Origin: Bifidobacterium canis
Lineage (GTDB): Bacteria > Actinomycetota > Actinomycetes > Actinomycetales > Bifidobacteriaceae
Direction: 5' to 3'
NCBI RefSeq assembly: GCF_009727065.1
Contig: NZ_WNLP01000001.1
Coordinates: forward strand, 124,001-188,000
DNA length: 64,000 nucleotides
The notes below the pieces were generated by a model, which searched no databases, was not told where the DNA came from, and was given only the letters and a program-made list of their open reading frames with translations. Shown piece by piece: positions 8,613 to 18,473 of this stretch. A program made the position numbers and the translations under genes. Each line of letters begins with the position of its first letter. Position 1 is the stretch's first letter.

Positions 8613-9911
8613 ATGGACGGAACATTGCATTGGTGGGCCGCACTGATCGGCTTGGCGCTCGCCATCTTTTTGATTCTGCGTAAACTCAACGCCACATACG
8701 CGTTGTTGCTCGGCGCGGTTGTCGGTTGCCTGCTCGGAGGCGCTTCGCTCGCCGATACCGTCACCGTCGTGGTGAACGGGTCACAAAGCGTGATGGGAAC
8801 GGTGATACGCGTGCTCGCCGCCGGTGTGCTCGCAGGTGTCATGATGGAATCCGGAGCCGCCGAACGCATATCTCGAGCCATCGTCGAAACAATGGGAGAC
8901 AAGCTCGCCATCTTCGCGCTCGCACTCGCCACGATGATCATCTGCGCGATCGGCGTGTTCATTCCAGTCGCCGTGCTCATCGTCGCGCCTATCGCCATCG
9001 AAGTAGGTTCGAAAATGCACATTTCAAAGCTCGCACTGCTCGTCGCGCTTTCCGGCGGTGGCAAAGCCGGCAACATCATCTCGCCGAACCCGAACGCGAT
9101 CGCCGCGGCATCAGGCTTCAAAGTGCAGCTCTCCGACGTGATGGTCGGCAGCTTCGTGCCGGCATTGTGCGGTTTGGCGATGGCCGTGCTGCTCGCCTCG
9201 ATCATGCAACACCGCAGCAAAGAGGTGACGTTGGCGGATCTCAATGCCACGCAGAAGGCTGAGCTTTCGGAATCCGACCTGCCGAGTCTGTCACGCGCTC
9301 TTGTGGCACCTGTTCTCGCAGTCGTGCTGCTGATGCTTGGCCCAATCGGTTCGCTCACCCACATTGCGTTCCTTGAACACCTGCAAATCGACGCCATGTA
9401 TATTCTGCCGTTCGCAGCCATTGTGGGCATGCTCGCGATGGGAAAGGGCAAGCATGTGCTCGAATACACGAAATCCGGTTTGGGTCGCATGGTCGACGTC
9501 GTGATGATCCTGATCGGAGCGGGTGCCATCGGCGGCTTGATCTCGGCTTCAGACTTGCCGCAGCAGATTGTTTGGCTCATCAACGCCATGGGCGTTCCTG
9601 GCTCACTGCTCGCACCGATCTCCGGCATCCTGATGGCCGCCGCAACCGCTTCCACCTCGACCGGCGTCATTCTGGCCAGCGGCTCGTTCGGCGACACGAT
9701 TCTGAGCTTCGGCACCGCTCCGACGGCCGCCGCCATCACCATGCAGGCCGGCGCCACCGTGATCGACGCATTGCCGCAGGGCAACTACTTCCACGTCACT
9801 GCGAAGTCGATGAACATGGACATCAGCGAACGTATGAAGGTCGTGCCGTTCGAAGCCGCCGTCGGCCTGACGATGACGATCGTTGCCACACTGCTGACGA
9901 TCGTGCTGTGA
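8613..9911 (+). CDS. GntP-family permease, probable glycerate/gluconate uptake
   Basis: This is a 432-residue integral membrane protein with about 12-14 hydrophobic segments. GntP family hallmarks are the N-terminal LRKLNATYALLLGAVVG, the SGGGKAGNIISPNPNAIAA loop, and the C-terminal AATASTSTGVILAS and ALPQGNYFHVTAK segments. AGAGGAG sits 7-13 bases before the ATG, which rules out the longer open frame from 8562. The following gene is a glycerate kinase and the divergent gene is a CdaR-type regulator, so glycerate is a better guess for the substrate than gluconate. Confidence 0.9.
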   Translation: MDGTLHWWAALIGLALAIFLILRKLNATYALLLGAVVGCLLGGASLADTVTVVVNGSQSVMGTVIRVLAAGVLAGVMMESGAAERISRAIVETMGDKLAIFALALATMIICAIGVFIPVAVLIVAPIAIEVGSKMHISKLALLVALSGGGKAGNIISPNPNAIAAASGFKVQLSDVMVGSFVPALCGLAMAVLLASIMQHRSKEVTLADLNATQKAELSESDLPSLSRALVAPVLAVVLLMLGPIGSLTHIAFLEHLQIDAMYILPFAAIVGMLAMGKGKHVLEYTKSGLGRMVDVVMILIGAGAIGGLISASDLPQQIVWLINAMGVPGSLLAPISGILMAAATASTSTGVILASGSFGDTILSFGTAPTAAAITMQAGATVIDALPQGNYFHVTAKSMNMDISERMKVVPFEAAVGLTMTIVATLLTIVL

Positions 9912-9971
9912 GTGTGCTCGTGCACGCACATGCATAGGCACTCCGCATAACCATTACATACATTTACGGCA

Positions 9972-9998
9972 CTTACATCACTTACATCACTTACATCA
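9972..9998 (+). repeat. Three tandem 9-bp units CTTACATCA
   Basis: Three exact copies lie in the leader of the glycerate kinase gene, ending 18 bp before its ATG and just ahead of the TAAGGA ribosome site. Degenerate copies (TTACATAC, TTTACGGC) precede them. Confidence 0.85.
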
Positions 9999-10016
9999 CA
10001 TCGGTAAGGAACACTC

Positions 10017-11153
10017 ATGAAAATCGTTATCGCACCTGATTCGTTCAAAGGATGCATGACCGCTCAGCAGGCGGCGCAAGCCATTGCCGAAGGCGTGCGC
10101 AAGGCCATACCCGACGCGCAACTGGAACTCGTTCCGATGGCGGATGGCGGCGAGGGCACAGTGCAATCGCTCGTTGACGCGACGGGAGGCAGCTTCATCA
10201 CAGTAACGGTGACGGGCCCACTGGGCGCACCTGTTGAAGCACGCTACGGATTGCTGGGCAACGGCGAAACGGCTGTCATCGAAATGGCAGCCGCCAGTGG
10301 CATCAATTTCGTCGATGAACGCACCCGCAACCCATTGGTCACCACCACCTATGGCACAGGCGAACTTGTCAAAGACGCATTGAGCCGAGGAGTCACGCAG
10401 ATCATCGTCGGATTGGGCGGTTCAGCCACCAATGACGGTGGCGCAGGTATGGCACAGGCGCTGGGCGTGCGGCTGCTCGACGCGGATGGCAACGAGCTTC
10501 CGTTCGGCGGTGCCGCGCTCGCTAACCTTGCAGCCATCGACACGTCTCACATCGATTCACGGTTGCAGAACGTGGAAATGCTGCTCGCCTCCGACGTGAC
10601 GAACCCATTGACGGGCGAACGCGGAGCCTCCGCGGTGTTCGGACCCCAGAAAGGAGCCACCCCGCAAATGGTTCAGCAACTCGATGCCGCGTTGCACCAC
10701 TATGCGCAGATCATTGAGCGTGATACAGGCAAATCGGTGGAGAATATCCCGGGAGCAGGCGCCGCTGGAGGATTGGGCGCCGGCTTCCTCGCCTTCACCA
10801 ATGCGCAGATGCGTTCCGGCATTTCACTCGTCGTAGAAGCCACGCATCTCAAGGAGCGTGCTCGTGATGCTGCATACTGCTTCACCGGCGAAGGTGGCAT
10901 CGACGCCCAGACGCATTACGGCAAGACGCCAATGGGAGTAGCCCAAGCCGTCAAGGAATCCGCTCCCGATTGCACGGTGATCGCGCTCGCAGGCAATGTC
11001 GGTGAAGGCACCGACGTGCTCTACGGCGATGGTATCGATGCGATTCTAGGCATTGTGCCCGGTGCCGTCACCCTGTCTGATGCCTTGGCGCATGGCCGCG
11101 AGAATCTCGAGCGTACTGCACAGAACGTGGCGCGCATCATCGCGCGGCAGTGA
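10017..11153 (+). CDS. glxK: Glycerate kinase (GlxK/GarK family)
   Basis: This enzyme phosphorylates D-glycerate with ATP, feeding lower glycolysis. It has 378 residues, the family length. The N-terminal APDSFKGCMTA and the MADGGEGT segment (41-48) are diagnostic, as are GLGGSATNDGGAGMAQALG in the middle and FTGEGGIDAQTHYGKTP near the C-terminus. It starts 105 bp after the GntP-type permease, so the two probably form an operon controlled by the divergent CdaR-type gene. Confidence 0.95.
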   Translation: MKIVIAPDSFKGCMTAQQAAQAIAEGVRKAIPDAQLELVPMADGGEGTVQSLVDATGGSFITVTVTGPLGAPVEARYGLLGNGETAVIEMAAASGINFVDERTRNPLVTTTYGTGELVKDALSRGVTQIIVGLGGSATNDGGAGMAQALGVRLLDADGNELPFGGAALANLAAIDTSHIDSRLQNVEMLLASDVTNPLTGERGASAVFGPQKGATPQMVQQLDAALHHYAQIIERDTGKSVENIPGAGAAGGLGAGFLAFTNAQMRSGISLVVEATHLKERARDAAYCFTGEGGIDAQTHYGKTPMGVAQAVKESAPDCTVIALAGNVGEGTDVLYGDGIDAILGIVPGAVTLSDALAHGRENLERTAQNVARIIARQ

Positions 11154-11274
11154 TCTGTGTGACCCATGCAACCCGCGTAATCTATGTGAGTTATGTAATT
11201 GGCTATTACTAATAATCAGTAATAATTAGAAATATTAATTAATCATAATTCGCATAGTCTGCGACATAATCAGT

Positions 11275-11548
11275 AACGGCAACTCTCTGAGTAAAAACGG
11301 CAAATCCATCTGCTGTAACGTCAAATCCAGTGGTAGAAACAGCAAAATTATATTGCTTTTGCTGTTTCTGCCACTTGACTCGCCGTTTTGTACTATTTCT
11401 CTTCTGAAAAGTGTGTATAAACGGCAAATCCATCGGCCGGAACAGCAAAAAGACAGTTTTGCCGTTTTGACCGATGGATTTGCCGTTTTGTCACAGATTG
11501 ATAGAAAAAGTGAGTTAAAACAGCAAAATTAGCTGATAAAACGGCAAA
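11275..11548. repeat. Left motif array (AACRGCAAA / TTTGCYGTT)
   Basis: By eye there are nine exact copies of the 9-mer AACRGCAAA in either orientation, starting at 11296, 11338, 11358, 11420, 11441, 11458, 11479, 11519 and 11540. Near-copies lie at 11275, 11317 and 11379. An 18-bp perfect inverted repeat (11419-11436 and 11471-11488, AAACGGCAAATCCATCGG) encloses two copies. The rest of the gap from 11154 is AT-rich with no ORF. Confidence 0.85.
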
Positions 11549-11595
11549 CTGCTGCATAGGACAACTACATAGAGCAATACAAAACAATGCAATAT

Positions 11596-12659
11596 TCAGA
11601 ACGGCAGCTCGCGTGCATGGCGTAATCGTGGCACGCGCGCTGCAACAAGTTTGCGCACTAATCTATCCGGTCGATAGATGTCTTCGCTGAAGCAGTGAAT
11701 GATCTCAGAAACTCCCTGATCGAACAGCATCTTGTCACGCCTTGCCTGTCGTGTAATGTTCTCTTCCTCCGCGCGCCGTGTCATTGACGGATTGCTGTAT
11801 TTGCCAAGTCCGTCGAATTCCAGCACGATGATTCTTCCATCTGTGGTTTCCAATAAAAATCACTGCGTAACGGAGCACTTGGGTTCTCAAAATTAGTGAA
11901 TTCGTGCTGAAGCTCTGGAATGGCGAATCCCTCACGAATAATAGCGGCCAGAACCATTGATTCGCCGCCATTCTCAGCTAGCGGAGTCGCATATTTCAAT
12001 ATGCAGTCCATGCGACGCGGATTTGCGTGCAGCTGCGCGCAATATATTCTGAGATCTTGTTTTGAAATACCCGTACGCAGCACATGATTTACGCATTCCA
12101 AAGCAGAGTCAAAAGTGCCGAGCATAACTGCGTCGAAAACTGTGCGAAACAAGGAAGTGGTGCGAATCCCGCTCACGGTAACTGTTTCATCGTTGGTGAT
12201 GAACAGGCGTCGCAACGGTTGTTTTGAGCCGCGCACCGGCGTAAGAATAGCCGGGGGAGAGCCGGGAACAAAAGAGTTTGGGGGCGCGTCACTCGGCGTC
12301 GCATATCGTTTCCCGCCGTAGGGATTACTGCTGGCCCATTTACTTGCTATCGTGATGAGGCCGTCATGCTGCGACCACGGATGCGGCATGCCGTGCACCT
12401 CTATTGCCGACATGCCGGCTGCCACCCAAGCATGAATCTTCTGTAGGCCGCGCAATATGTAGAGATGTTGCTGGCAATACGGCATCACCTGCCATTCCTC
12501 TTTTGGATAGAACAAGTTGAGGTAGGGGCTGACGAAAATATCGCGTTTGGTCAAGCGCAAAAGTGTCTGATGCGTTGCGCGCGTTGTTGCAGTGAAGCAT
12601 CGGTGTTCGCGCTTTGCTCGCTGTACGAGCTGCTGAATTTCTATCTGTGCATTATTCAT
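11596..12659 (-). pseudogene. AbiEi-like/DUF559 nuclease-fold protein, interrupted by a 1-base deletion
   Basis: The N-terminal part (residues 1-100) resembles the winged-helix region of AbiEi-type proteins. A middle segment has RTTSLFRTVFDAV and ALECVNHVLRTG. The C-terminal domain is DUF559-like (Vsr/PD-(D/E)XK fold), with a RSDF strand and VLEFDGLGKY. The frame breaks at the five A bases at 11855-11859. Six would join the halves as SDFLLETTDGRIIVLEFDG, giving about 354 residues. Proteins of this kind are common in bifidobacteria, often with misleading names. It stands alone with no visible partner toxin, between two arrays of one short motif. Function is unknown: a nuclease, a DNA-binding antitoxin, or both. 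Confidence 0.75.
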
Positions 12660-12791
12660 AGCGTCACCGTATACACTGCGGTGCCAAGCTGTCTACCGAA
12701 AAGCAGTGGTGTGGAAAACTAGACTTTCGTGCACTGAAATGTGGATGACTGGCGTCGGATAGAAATTATTGTGGATAAGTCGTGCGCTGGA

Positions 12792-13061
12792 TTTGCCGTT
12801 TTGACTAATTTGCTGTTTTCTCAATAAGATTTGCTGTTTTATATGCTTTTCTGCTTGCTGAGTAAGTTAAAACAGCAAAATGTTGGTAAAAACAACGAAA
12901 AGACTTAGTTTTGCTGTTTTGCAAGATTTTGTCGCTGTTTTTACCTATTTGAGGTCCGGTATATAGGTAAAAACATCAAAACTTCAGGTAAGAACGGCAA
13001 AACTATATATATTGCTGTTTCTACTACTAGTTTTGCTGTTTTATACAGAAGATTTGCTGCT
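12792..13061. repeat. Right motif array (same 9-mer as the left array)
   Basis: There are seven exact copies of AACRGCAAA or its complement, starting at 12792, 12809, 12830, 12871, 12910, 12993 and 13032. Near-copies lie at 12931, 12972, 13011 and 13053. No ORF of note lies between 12660 and 13181. Copies often extend to AAAACAGCAAAA. The motif was not noticed inside the gene between the arrays. Confidence 0.85.
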
Positions 13062-13113
13062 TTATATTATGTTGCATGTGCAGTATGTGTGCATACGAAG
13101 TGGATTACATAGG

Positions 13114-13155
13114 AGGGCCTGCGAATCTGTTCTAAACAACTGATTCGCAGGCCCT
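13114..13155 (-). terminator. Terminator hairpin after the FtsX-type permease
   Basis: A perfect 14-bp GC-rich stem (13114-13127 and 13142-13155) with a 14-base loop lies 26 bp past the permease stop. It lacks a strong T-run on the minus strand. Confidence 0.65.
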
Positions 13156-13181
13156 GTACAGAATGAATAACGGCGAACTAA

Positions 13182-16027
13182 TTATTCACTGGCGACGGCA
13201 TCGAGCACGGGTTGCTTCAATGCGCGGCTGGCTGGCGAGATGCTCGCTATCAAACCAATCACAATTGAGAGCAACAGGAACAGCACCAGCTGACCCCACG
13301 GAATGCTCAGAGTGTTCAAACCTTGCGCCTTGTATGCTTCACGGATCACCACACCTGCGGCAACACCGGTGATGATGCCGAGCAGCGTGCCGAATACGGA
13401 GAGGATGACCGATTCGATGGCGATCATACCGCGAATCTGGCCGTTCGACGTGCCGATGGCGCGCAGCAAACCAATTTCCTTGGTGCGCTCGGAGACGTTC
13501 AATGCCAACGTGTTCACGATGCCAAAGATCGCGATGATGATCGACAGGGCGAGCAACGCGTAGATGATCGACAGCATCGTGTTGATCATCGTGCTCATCG
13601 TCGACTTGAAGCTGTCGCGATCCATGACGGTGATCGTGTAGTACGGCTTCACCGCTTTCTGCAGATTGGTGCGCAACGTCTCCAGATTCGTGCCGGACTT
13701 GGCTTGCACATACATCTGCGTGATCAGCATCATATTCGTGTCGCAGAGTTTCTTCGCAGTGTCTTCGGAAACGAAGATGTTATCCATATACACCGATTCG
13801 TCGATGATCGCACCGATCTTGACTTTCTCGGTTTTCGTGACTTCCTTCGTCTTGACGAACTGCTTCTGATCGACGTTCTGCGCCTGCTTGACCACGTCCT
13901 GAGCTTCCTGCGCTTTCTGCTGGGCGCCGGCAGCATCTCCCGACAGGGCGAGCTTCTGAGCCTCCTCCTGCAAGGTCATGGCCTGGGTCTCCACCTTGTT
14001 CTGGTAGGCTTTTATGGCTTCAGCCGTGGCCTCTTCATCGACTTCCGTGTTCTTCGACGTCAGCTCGATCGTATCGCCGATCTTCCAACCCTCATCGTCG
14101 GCAACGTTCTTGCCGATCGCCGCCTCGCCGTTCGACAACGCCTTGGCGGTATCGCCCTCCTGTTTGTCGATCGGGTAGAGCTTCGTCACCAGATCCGTGT
14201 TGATGACGGCTGTGAACGTGGTCTTCTTGGCGTCTTTCGCGCTCACCGTGGGAAGCAGACGAATCGTGCTGGTCGCGCCCACGCCTTCGGTTTTCTCGAC
14301 TGCATCGGCTGCCTTCTGCGATATCGGCTGGGCCATCGAAGCGGAAGTGAGCACATAATCGGCATGCAGGTTGTTGTCGATCATGTCGCTCACCGAGCCC
14401 TTCATCGATGACGCCACCACGCCCAAGCAGCTGACGATTGCCACGCCCACGAACAGCGCGGCGGCTGTGTTCGCCGTGCGCCGCTTGGCGCGACCGATGT
14501 TGCGCGTCGCCAGCTTGCCGGTCACAGGGAAGATCAGCGTCGGAATCCAGCCGAGCACTTTCGCCGCGGCGGTGACGAATGCGGGGGAGACGACGATCAC
14601 GCCGATGACGACGAACGCGGCACCCAAGCCAAGCGTCCACCCTGTGCCGAGCGTGTCAAGCCACGACCACTGCACTTTCTGCGCGTTGAGCATCCAGCAC
14701 AACACCCAGAACACCGAGCCGACAATGACCATGATGAATCCAAGCCAGCCACGCTTGGCGACAGGCTTCTCGGGGTTCACCGTCTCGTTCATCGCCTGAA
14801 TGGGCGGTGCGGTCGCCGCGGTGCGAGCCGGCAACGTGGCACCGATGATCGTCACCACAATGCCGACGATCATGCCGATCGCCACATCGGTGGCCGAAGG
14901 CGCCGGCGACCCCGACAATGGCATGCCGTTGTTCGAAAGAGCCCAGGCGATGAGTTCGAGCAGCCCCCAGCCGAGCAGCACGCCGAGCACCGAGCCGACC
15001 AAGCCGAGAATCACGGCCTGAATAATCACCGTGCCAAACACCTGCGCGGGGGAGGCGCCCACCGAACGCAGCAGCGCATAGCCGCGCATCGAATCGCGCA
15101 CGATCATCGTGAACGTGTTCGCGATGATGAATGCGCCGACGAACAACGCGATCGCAGCGAAAATCAGAATAAGCGGCTGAATGAATCCAAGTGCATCCTG
15201 CGTGCTCTTCGTCTCCTCATCGCGGAGCGAATCGCCGGTGATGGCGTGCGCGTCATCGTCTTTGGTCAGCGCGGCGTTGACCCGATCCGCGAGCTGCTGT
15301 TGCTCGTCTTGCGTCAACGGCGTTGAATCGTTGCCGTAAATGCCGCGATGTATTGCGTTTGCGTGGTCGATGTGCCCTCTTGCTGCAAATAGTGCTCGAC
15401 CATCGAAGGCTGCCCGAGCACCAGCAACGCTCCCAACTGCGAATTGCTTGTCGAGAAGACGCCCGAAACGGTCACGTCATGCGGTTCGCCGTCGATGACG
15501 ATTCTCGTGGAATCTCCGGTTGTCACACCAGCTTTGTTCGCAGCCTCCTCGTTCAACGCCACTTCGCTGTCGGTTTTTGCGTATGAACCGGAGACGAAAT
15601 TCGCGGAACGCCAAGGTTGCTGAGCGTCGGCGCCGATGAGCAGAGTAGGCGCGCCGACCGTAGACACTGCATTGCCGTCATGGTCGAGTAGCACGACGCC
15701 GCTGATCGAATAGGTGACGCTCGCGCTCGCCACACCTTTGACTTTTTCCAGAGACTTCACGAGGTCGGTGCTGATCTCGTTGTACGTCGTGATGGACGAA
15801 GAACTCGTGGAACTGGTGGAATCCGCGTCATTCTTCTGCTCGGTGGCACCTCGCACATACACGTCATGGTCCGAATTCGTGCCCATCATCTGAGACACCT
15901 GATCGTTGAGCATCTCGCGGAAGCAGAACGAACCGACTACAAAAGACACACCCAGGGCGATGGCGATGATCGACATCACGAATCGACGCATGTGCGCCCT
16001 GGCGTCTCGTAAACCAATGCGAATCAT
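13182..16027 (-). pseudogene. MacB/FtsX-type ABC permease, interrupted by a 1-base deletion
   Basis: This is a large two-module permease. The N-terminal segment (16027 to about 15340) has one membrane helix and a periplasmic MacB-like domain. The rest has two FtsX repeats (GYALLRSVGASPAQVFG, then ERTKEIGLLRAIGTSNGQIRG) and a second extracytoplasmic domain. The latter contains a Gln/Ala-rich probable coiled coil around AQQKAQEAQDVVKQAQ. The frame breaks at the AAA at 15338-15340. One more A restores AAFYGNDSTPLTQDEQQQ and a protein of about 948 residues. The partner ATPase ends 3 bases upstream. Likely roles are export of a peptide or lipid, or envelope work; the substrate is unknown. Confidence 0.85.
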
Positions 16028-16030
16028 TGC

Positions 16031-16816
16031 TCAGGCCTCCGTCGATTCGACGTCGACCGGCCCATTCTCCGGATCGTCGTGCTCTGCGAACACCGACAGA
16101 ATCTCGTCGTAGGTCGGGTGATCCATGTCTTGCGTGATCTTGCCGTCAGAGAGCACGAGCACGCGGTTCGCAAAGCTCGCGGCGCGCGGATCATGCGTGA
16201 CCATGACGATCGACTGGCCGTAGTCTCGCACGCACTGGCGCAGGAAGCCGAGCACTTCGCGGCTCGACCGCGAATCGAGGTTGCCGGTCGGTTCGTCGGC
16301 GAAGATGACGCTCGGGCGTTCCATCATTGCGCGTGCGCAGGCTACGCGCTGCTGCTGACCGCCTGAAAGCTGGCTGGGGCGGTGGTCAAGGCGATCTTGC
16401 AAGCCGACCACCGACACCACTTTGTTGAACCAATCCATGTCGATCGGCCTGTGCGCAATCTGCAACGGCAGCAGAATGTTCTCTTTTGCGCTCAACGTGG
16501 GCACGAGATTGAACGACTGGAAGATGAAGCCGATCTCTTTGCGGCGCAACTGCGTGAGCTGCTTCTGCTTCATTGCGGAGACCTCGAGATTCTCGACGAA
16601 CACCTGCCCGCTCGTCGGGGTGTCCAACCCCGCCATGCAGTGCATGAGCGTGGATTTGCCGGAACCCGACGGTCCCATGATCGCCGTGAGCTGCCCTCGC
16701 TTGAAGTCCACGCTCACGTGGTCGAGCGCCGTCACTTTGTTGTCGACGTCGCCATAGCTTTTATAGAGATCCACTGCTTTCGCCACGATTGGATCGGCGT
16801 TGCTGCTTGTGCTCAT
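16031..16816 (-). CDS. ABC transporter ATP-binding protein (MacB/LolD type)
   Basis: The protein has 261 residues with Walker A GPSGSGKST, signature LSGGQQQRVACARAM and Walker B VIFADEPTGNLDS, the MacB/LolD pattern. The start at 16816 (MSTSSNADP) follows an AGAAAGGA site; the open frame upstream to 16948 is not needed. It powers the FtsX-type permease encoded immediately downstream. The C-terminus carries an acidic tail after the core fold. Confidence 0.93.
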   Translation of the reverse strand: MSTSSNADPIVAKAVDLYKSYGDVDNKVTALDHVSVDFKRGQLTAIMGPSGSGKSTLMHCMAGLDTPTSGQVFVENLEVSAMKQKQLTQLRRKEIGFIFQSFNLVPTLSAKENILLPLQIAHRPIDMDWFNKVVSVVGLQDRLDHRPSQLSGGQQQRVACARAMMERPSVIFADEPTGNLDSRSSREVLGFLRQCVRDYGQSIVMVTHDPRAASFANRVLVLSDGKITQDMDHPTYDEILSVFAEHDDPENGPVDVESTEA

Positions 16817-17011
16817 GGGGTCCTTTCTTGCACTTCTGCCGCTTGCGCGAACGACTGCAATACTCACTGCGTGCACGTTCTGCGTACCCTCGCATAATCC
16901 GCTACGATGGTGGCAGATGCGTGACAGACACATGTCGTTCGCAAACAAAAGACCAGCTTATAATATGGGGTATTTCTCCGCTTGGAGAATTCTCACGAGA
17001 TGGAAGTGAAT

Positions 17012-18013
17012 ATGGACGCGAGAGTAGTGATGGAGCGCTTCATCGACTATCTGCGCACCAATCGTGGTTTGAGTGAACACACCTGCATTGCCTACCGTAG
17101 TGATATTTCGCAATGCCTGGATGTGCTTGACACGCTCGGCTGCTCGAATCTCGAAGACGTGACGCTTGACGATCTGCGCATGTGGATGGCGCGCGCTTCG
17201 AAAACGCTGAGCAAATCATCTCTCGCGCGAAAAACAATCGCCGTGCGCCGGTTCTTCGCATGGAGTTACGAGCAGAATTACTGTTCGCATAATCCGGCGC
17301 AATCATTGCAGATTCCCAAAATAGACAAGAATCTGCCCGCAGTGCTGAACGAAGCTCAGGCCGAGCGGTTGCTCGACACAGTGGACGCCGAAGCCGGCGA
17401 GAGCATGCCGGGGCACGCGTATGCGCGCAATGCCAATGAAAACGGTGCGCAAAACGCGCAGAAAACCGCGAAAGCAGATGCGAGCGATGCACAGACCGCG
17501 CACGCTCGCGCAATGGCTCTGCGTGATTGCGCGATGATCGAGCTGCTGTATGCGACGGGCATGCGCGTGGGAGAGTTGGTTGGGCTCGACATCGGCTCTT
17601 TTGAATTCTCCAATAGAACGGTGCGAGTGCTCGGCAAGGGGAACAAGCAGCGCGTGATTCCGTTCGGCGTGCCCGCCGAGCGTGCGGTGAGGGAGTGGCT
17701 GAACGACGGCAGGCCGCTTCTCGCCAACGAGCGCAGTGGTAATGCGCTGTTTCTGGGCGCGCGCGGCGGACGCATAGATCAGCGGATCGTACGCGACGTG
17801 GTGCACGCGCAGGCGAAGGAGGCGGGGGTGCCCGACATCAGTCCGCACGCATTGCGTCACTCCGCCGCGACGCATCTGCTCGATGGCGGCGCGGATCTGC
17901 GCGAAGTGCAGGAGCTGCTCGGCCACTCGTCGTTGCAGACGACGCAGCGATATACACACGTTTCGATCGAACAACTCAAGGCGCGTTACCGGCAGGCGTT
18001 TCCGCGCGCGTAG
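17012..18013 (+). CDS. xerC: Tyrosine recombinase XerC
   Basis: This is a site-specific recombinase for chromosome dimer resolution at dif. It has an N-terminal SAM-like domain (ERFIDYLRTNRGLSEHT) and a C-terminal catalytic domain with the Arg in ATGMRVGELVGL, HALRHSAATHLL, LGHSSLQTTQRYTH and the nucleophile Tyr in that last segment. Between the domains lies an Ala/Asn/Lys-rich insertion of roughly 40 residues (GHAYARNANENGAQNAQ region) longer than in most XerC/D. The ATG at 17012 follows GGAAGTG; ATG 17000 is an alternative. XerC versus XerD is chosen by length and is not certain. Confidence 0.88.
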   Translation: MDARVVMERFIDYLRTNRGLSEHTCIAYRSDISQCLDVLDTLGCSNLEDVTLDDLRMWMARASKTLSKSSLARKTIAVRRFFAWSYEQNYCSHNPAQSLQIPKIDKNLPAVLNEAQAERLLDTVDAEAGESMPGHAYARNANENGAQNAQKTAKADASDAQTAHARAMALRDCAMIELLYATGMRVGELVGLDIGSFEFSNRTVRVLGKGNKQRVIPFGVPAERAVREWLNDGRPLLANERSGNALFLGARGGRIDQRIVRDVVHAQAKEAGVPDISPHALRHSAATHLLDGGADLREVQELLGHSSLQTTQRYTHVSIEQLKARYRQAFPRA

Positions 18014-18473
18014 CGTATCGCCCGAGATTGCGCGAGATTATGCGGGCTTATGCAAGTTCGCGATGAAGAAGTGGCTCGTCTTGGGCGTTCGCGTTTTTCT
18101 GTGACCAATATAACCAATATATATGAGTCACTTTTATATTGAATGTTTCTTATGGTTGAATGCATGGGTTGTGGAGTTCTTCTCTGTCAATGCAGGTGCA
18201 TGAGGAACGCAATTAGACACACAGAATAAATGTGTTGAGCATGTAGCCCTATTGCGGGCGTATGGAGCCGGCCGTTTTACGATATGAGACGGTTCCGGCG
18301 GATAATTAACGAACTGTTAACACGTGGTGAAGCACGCGACACTGAGTGCAAACCCTTGAAAACCTTAAGATTCCATGAGAAAACCACGCTGGTGAATAGC
18401 AGTTTCAGGCAATGAATTGTATGAGCGGCGATTTGGATTTGACTGAGGGTATGGCAATAATGATGGGTAACAG
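18014..18473. other. Long non-coding leader or promoter region of the opp operon
   Basis: No gene of normal size is visible. Short inverted repeats occur, such as a partial CCGGCCGT/ACGGTTCCGG pair around 18270-18300. A 25-codon cysteine-rich ORF at 18152-18229 is listed separately. No confident -35/-10 pair was found by eye. Confidence 0.5.
18152..18229 (+). CDS. Possible small Cys-rich ORF, 25 residues
   Basis: The ATG at 18152 opens a 25-codon frame ending TAA at 18227-18229. Five cysteines sit at positions 4, 7, 12, 14 and 16 (MVECMGCGVLLCQCRC). There is no Shine-Dalgarno site, but a TATATT (18135-18140) lies 11 bases upstream, where a -10 element would give a nearly leaderless transcript. 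It may be chance; the cysteine density is the only reason to list it. Confidence 0.25.
   Translation: MVECMGCGVLLCQCRCMRNAIRHTE

Noticed and set aside
11275-11548. Plasmid-type iteron origin
   Set aside because: The copies are in both orientations, no replication initiator gene adjoins, and the flanks are chromosomal genes.
11275-13061. CRISPR array
   Set aside because: The repeated unit is only 9-14 bp, occurs in both orientations and at irregular spacing, and no cas gene is nearby.
17012-18013. Integrase of a mobile element
   Set aside because: The protein has the XerC/D length and motifs, lies in a housekeeping context, and no attachment repeats or phage genes were found around it.
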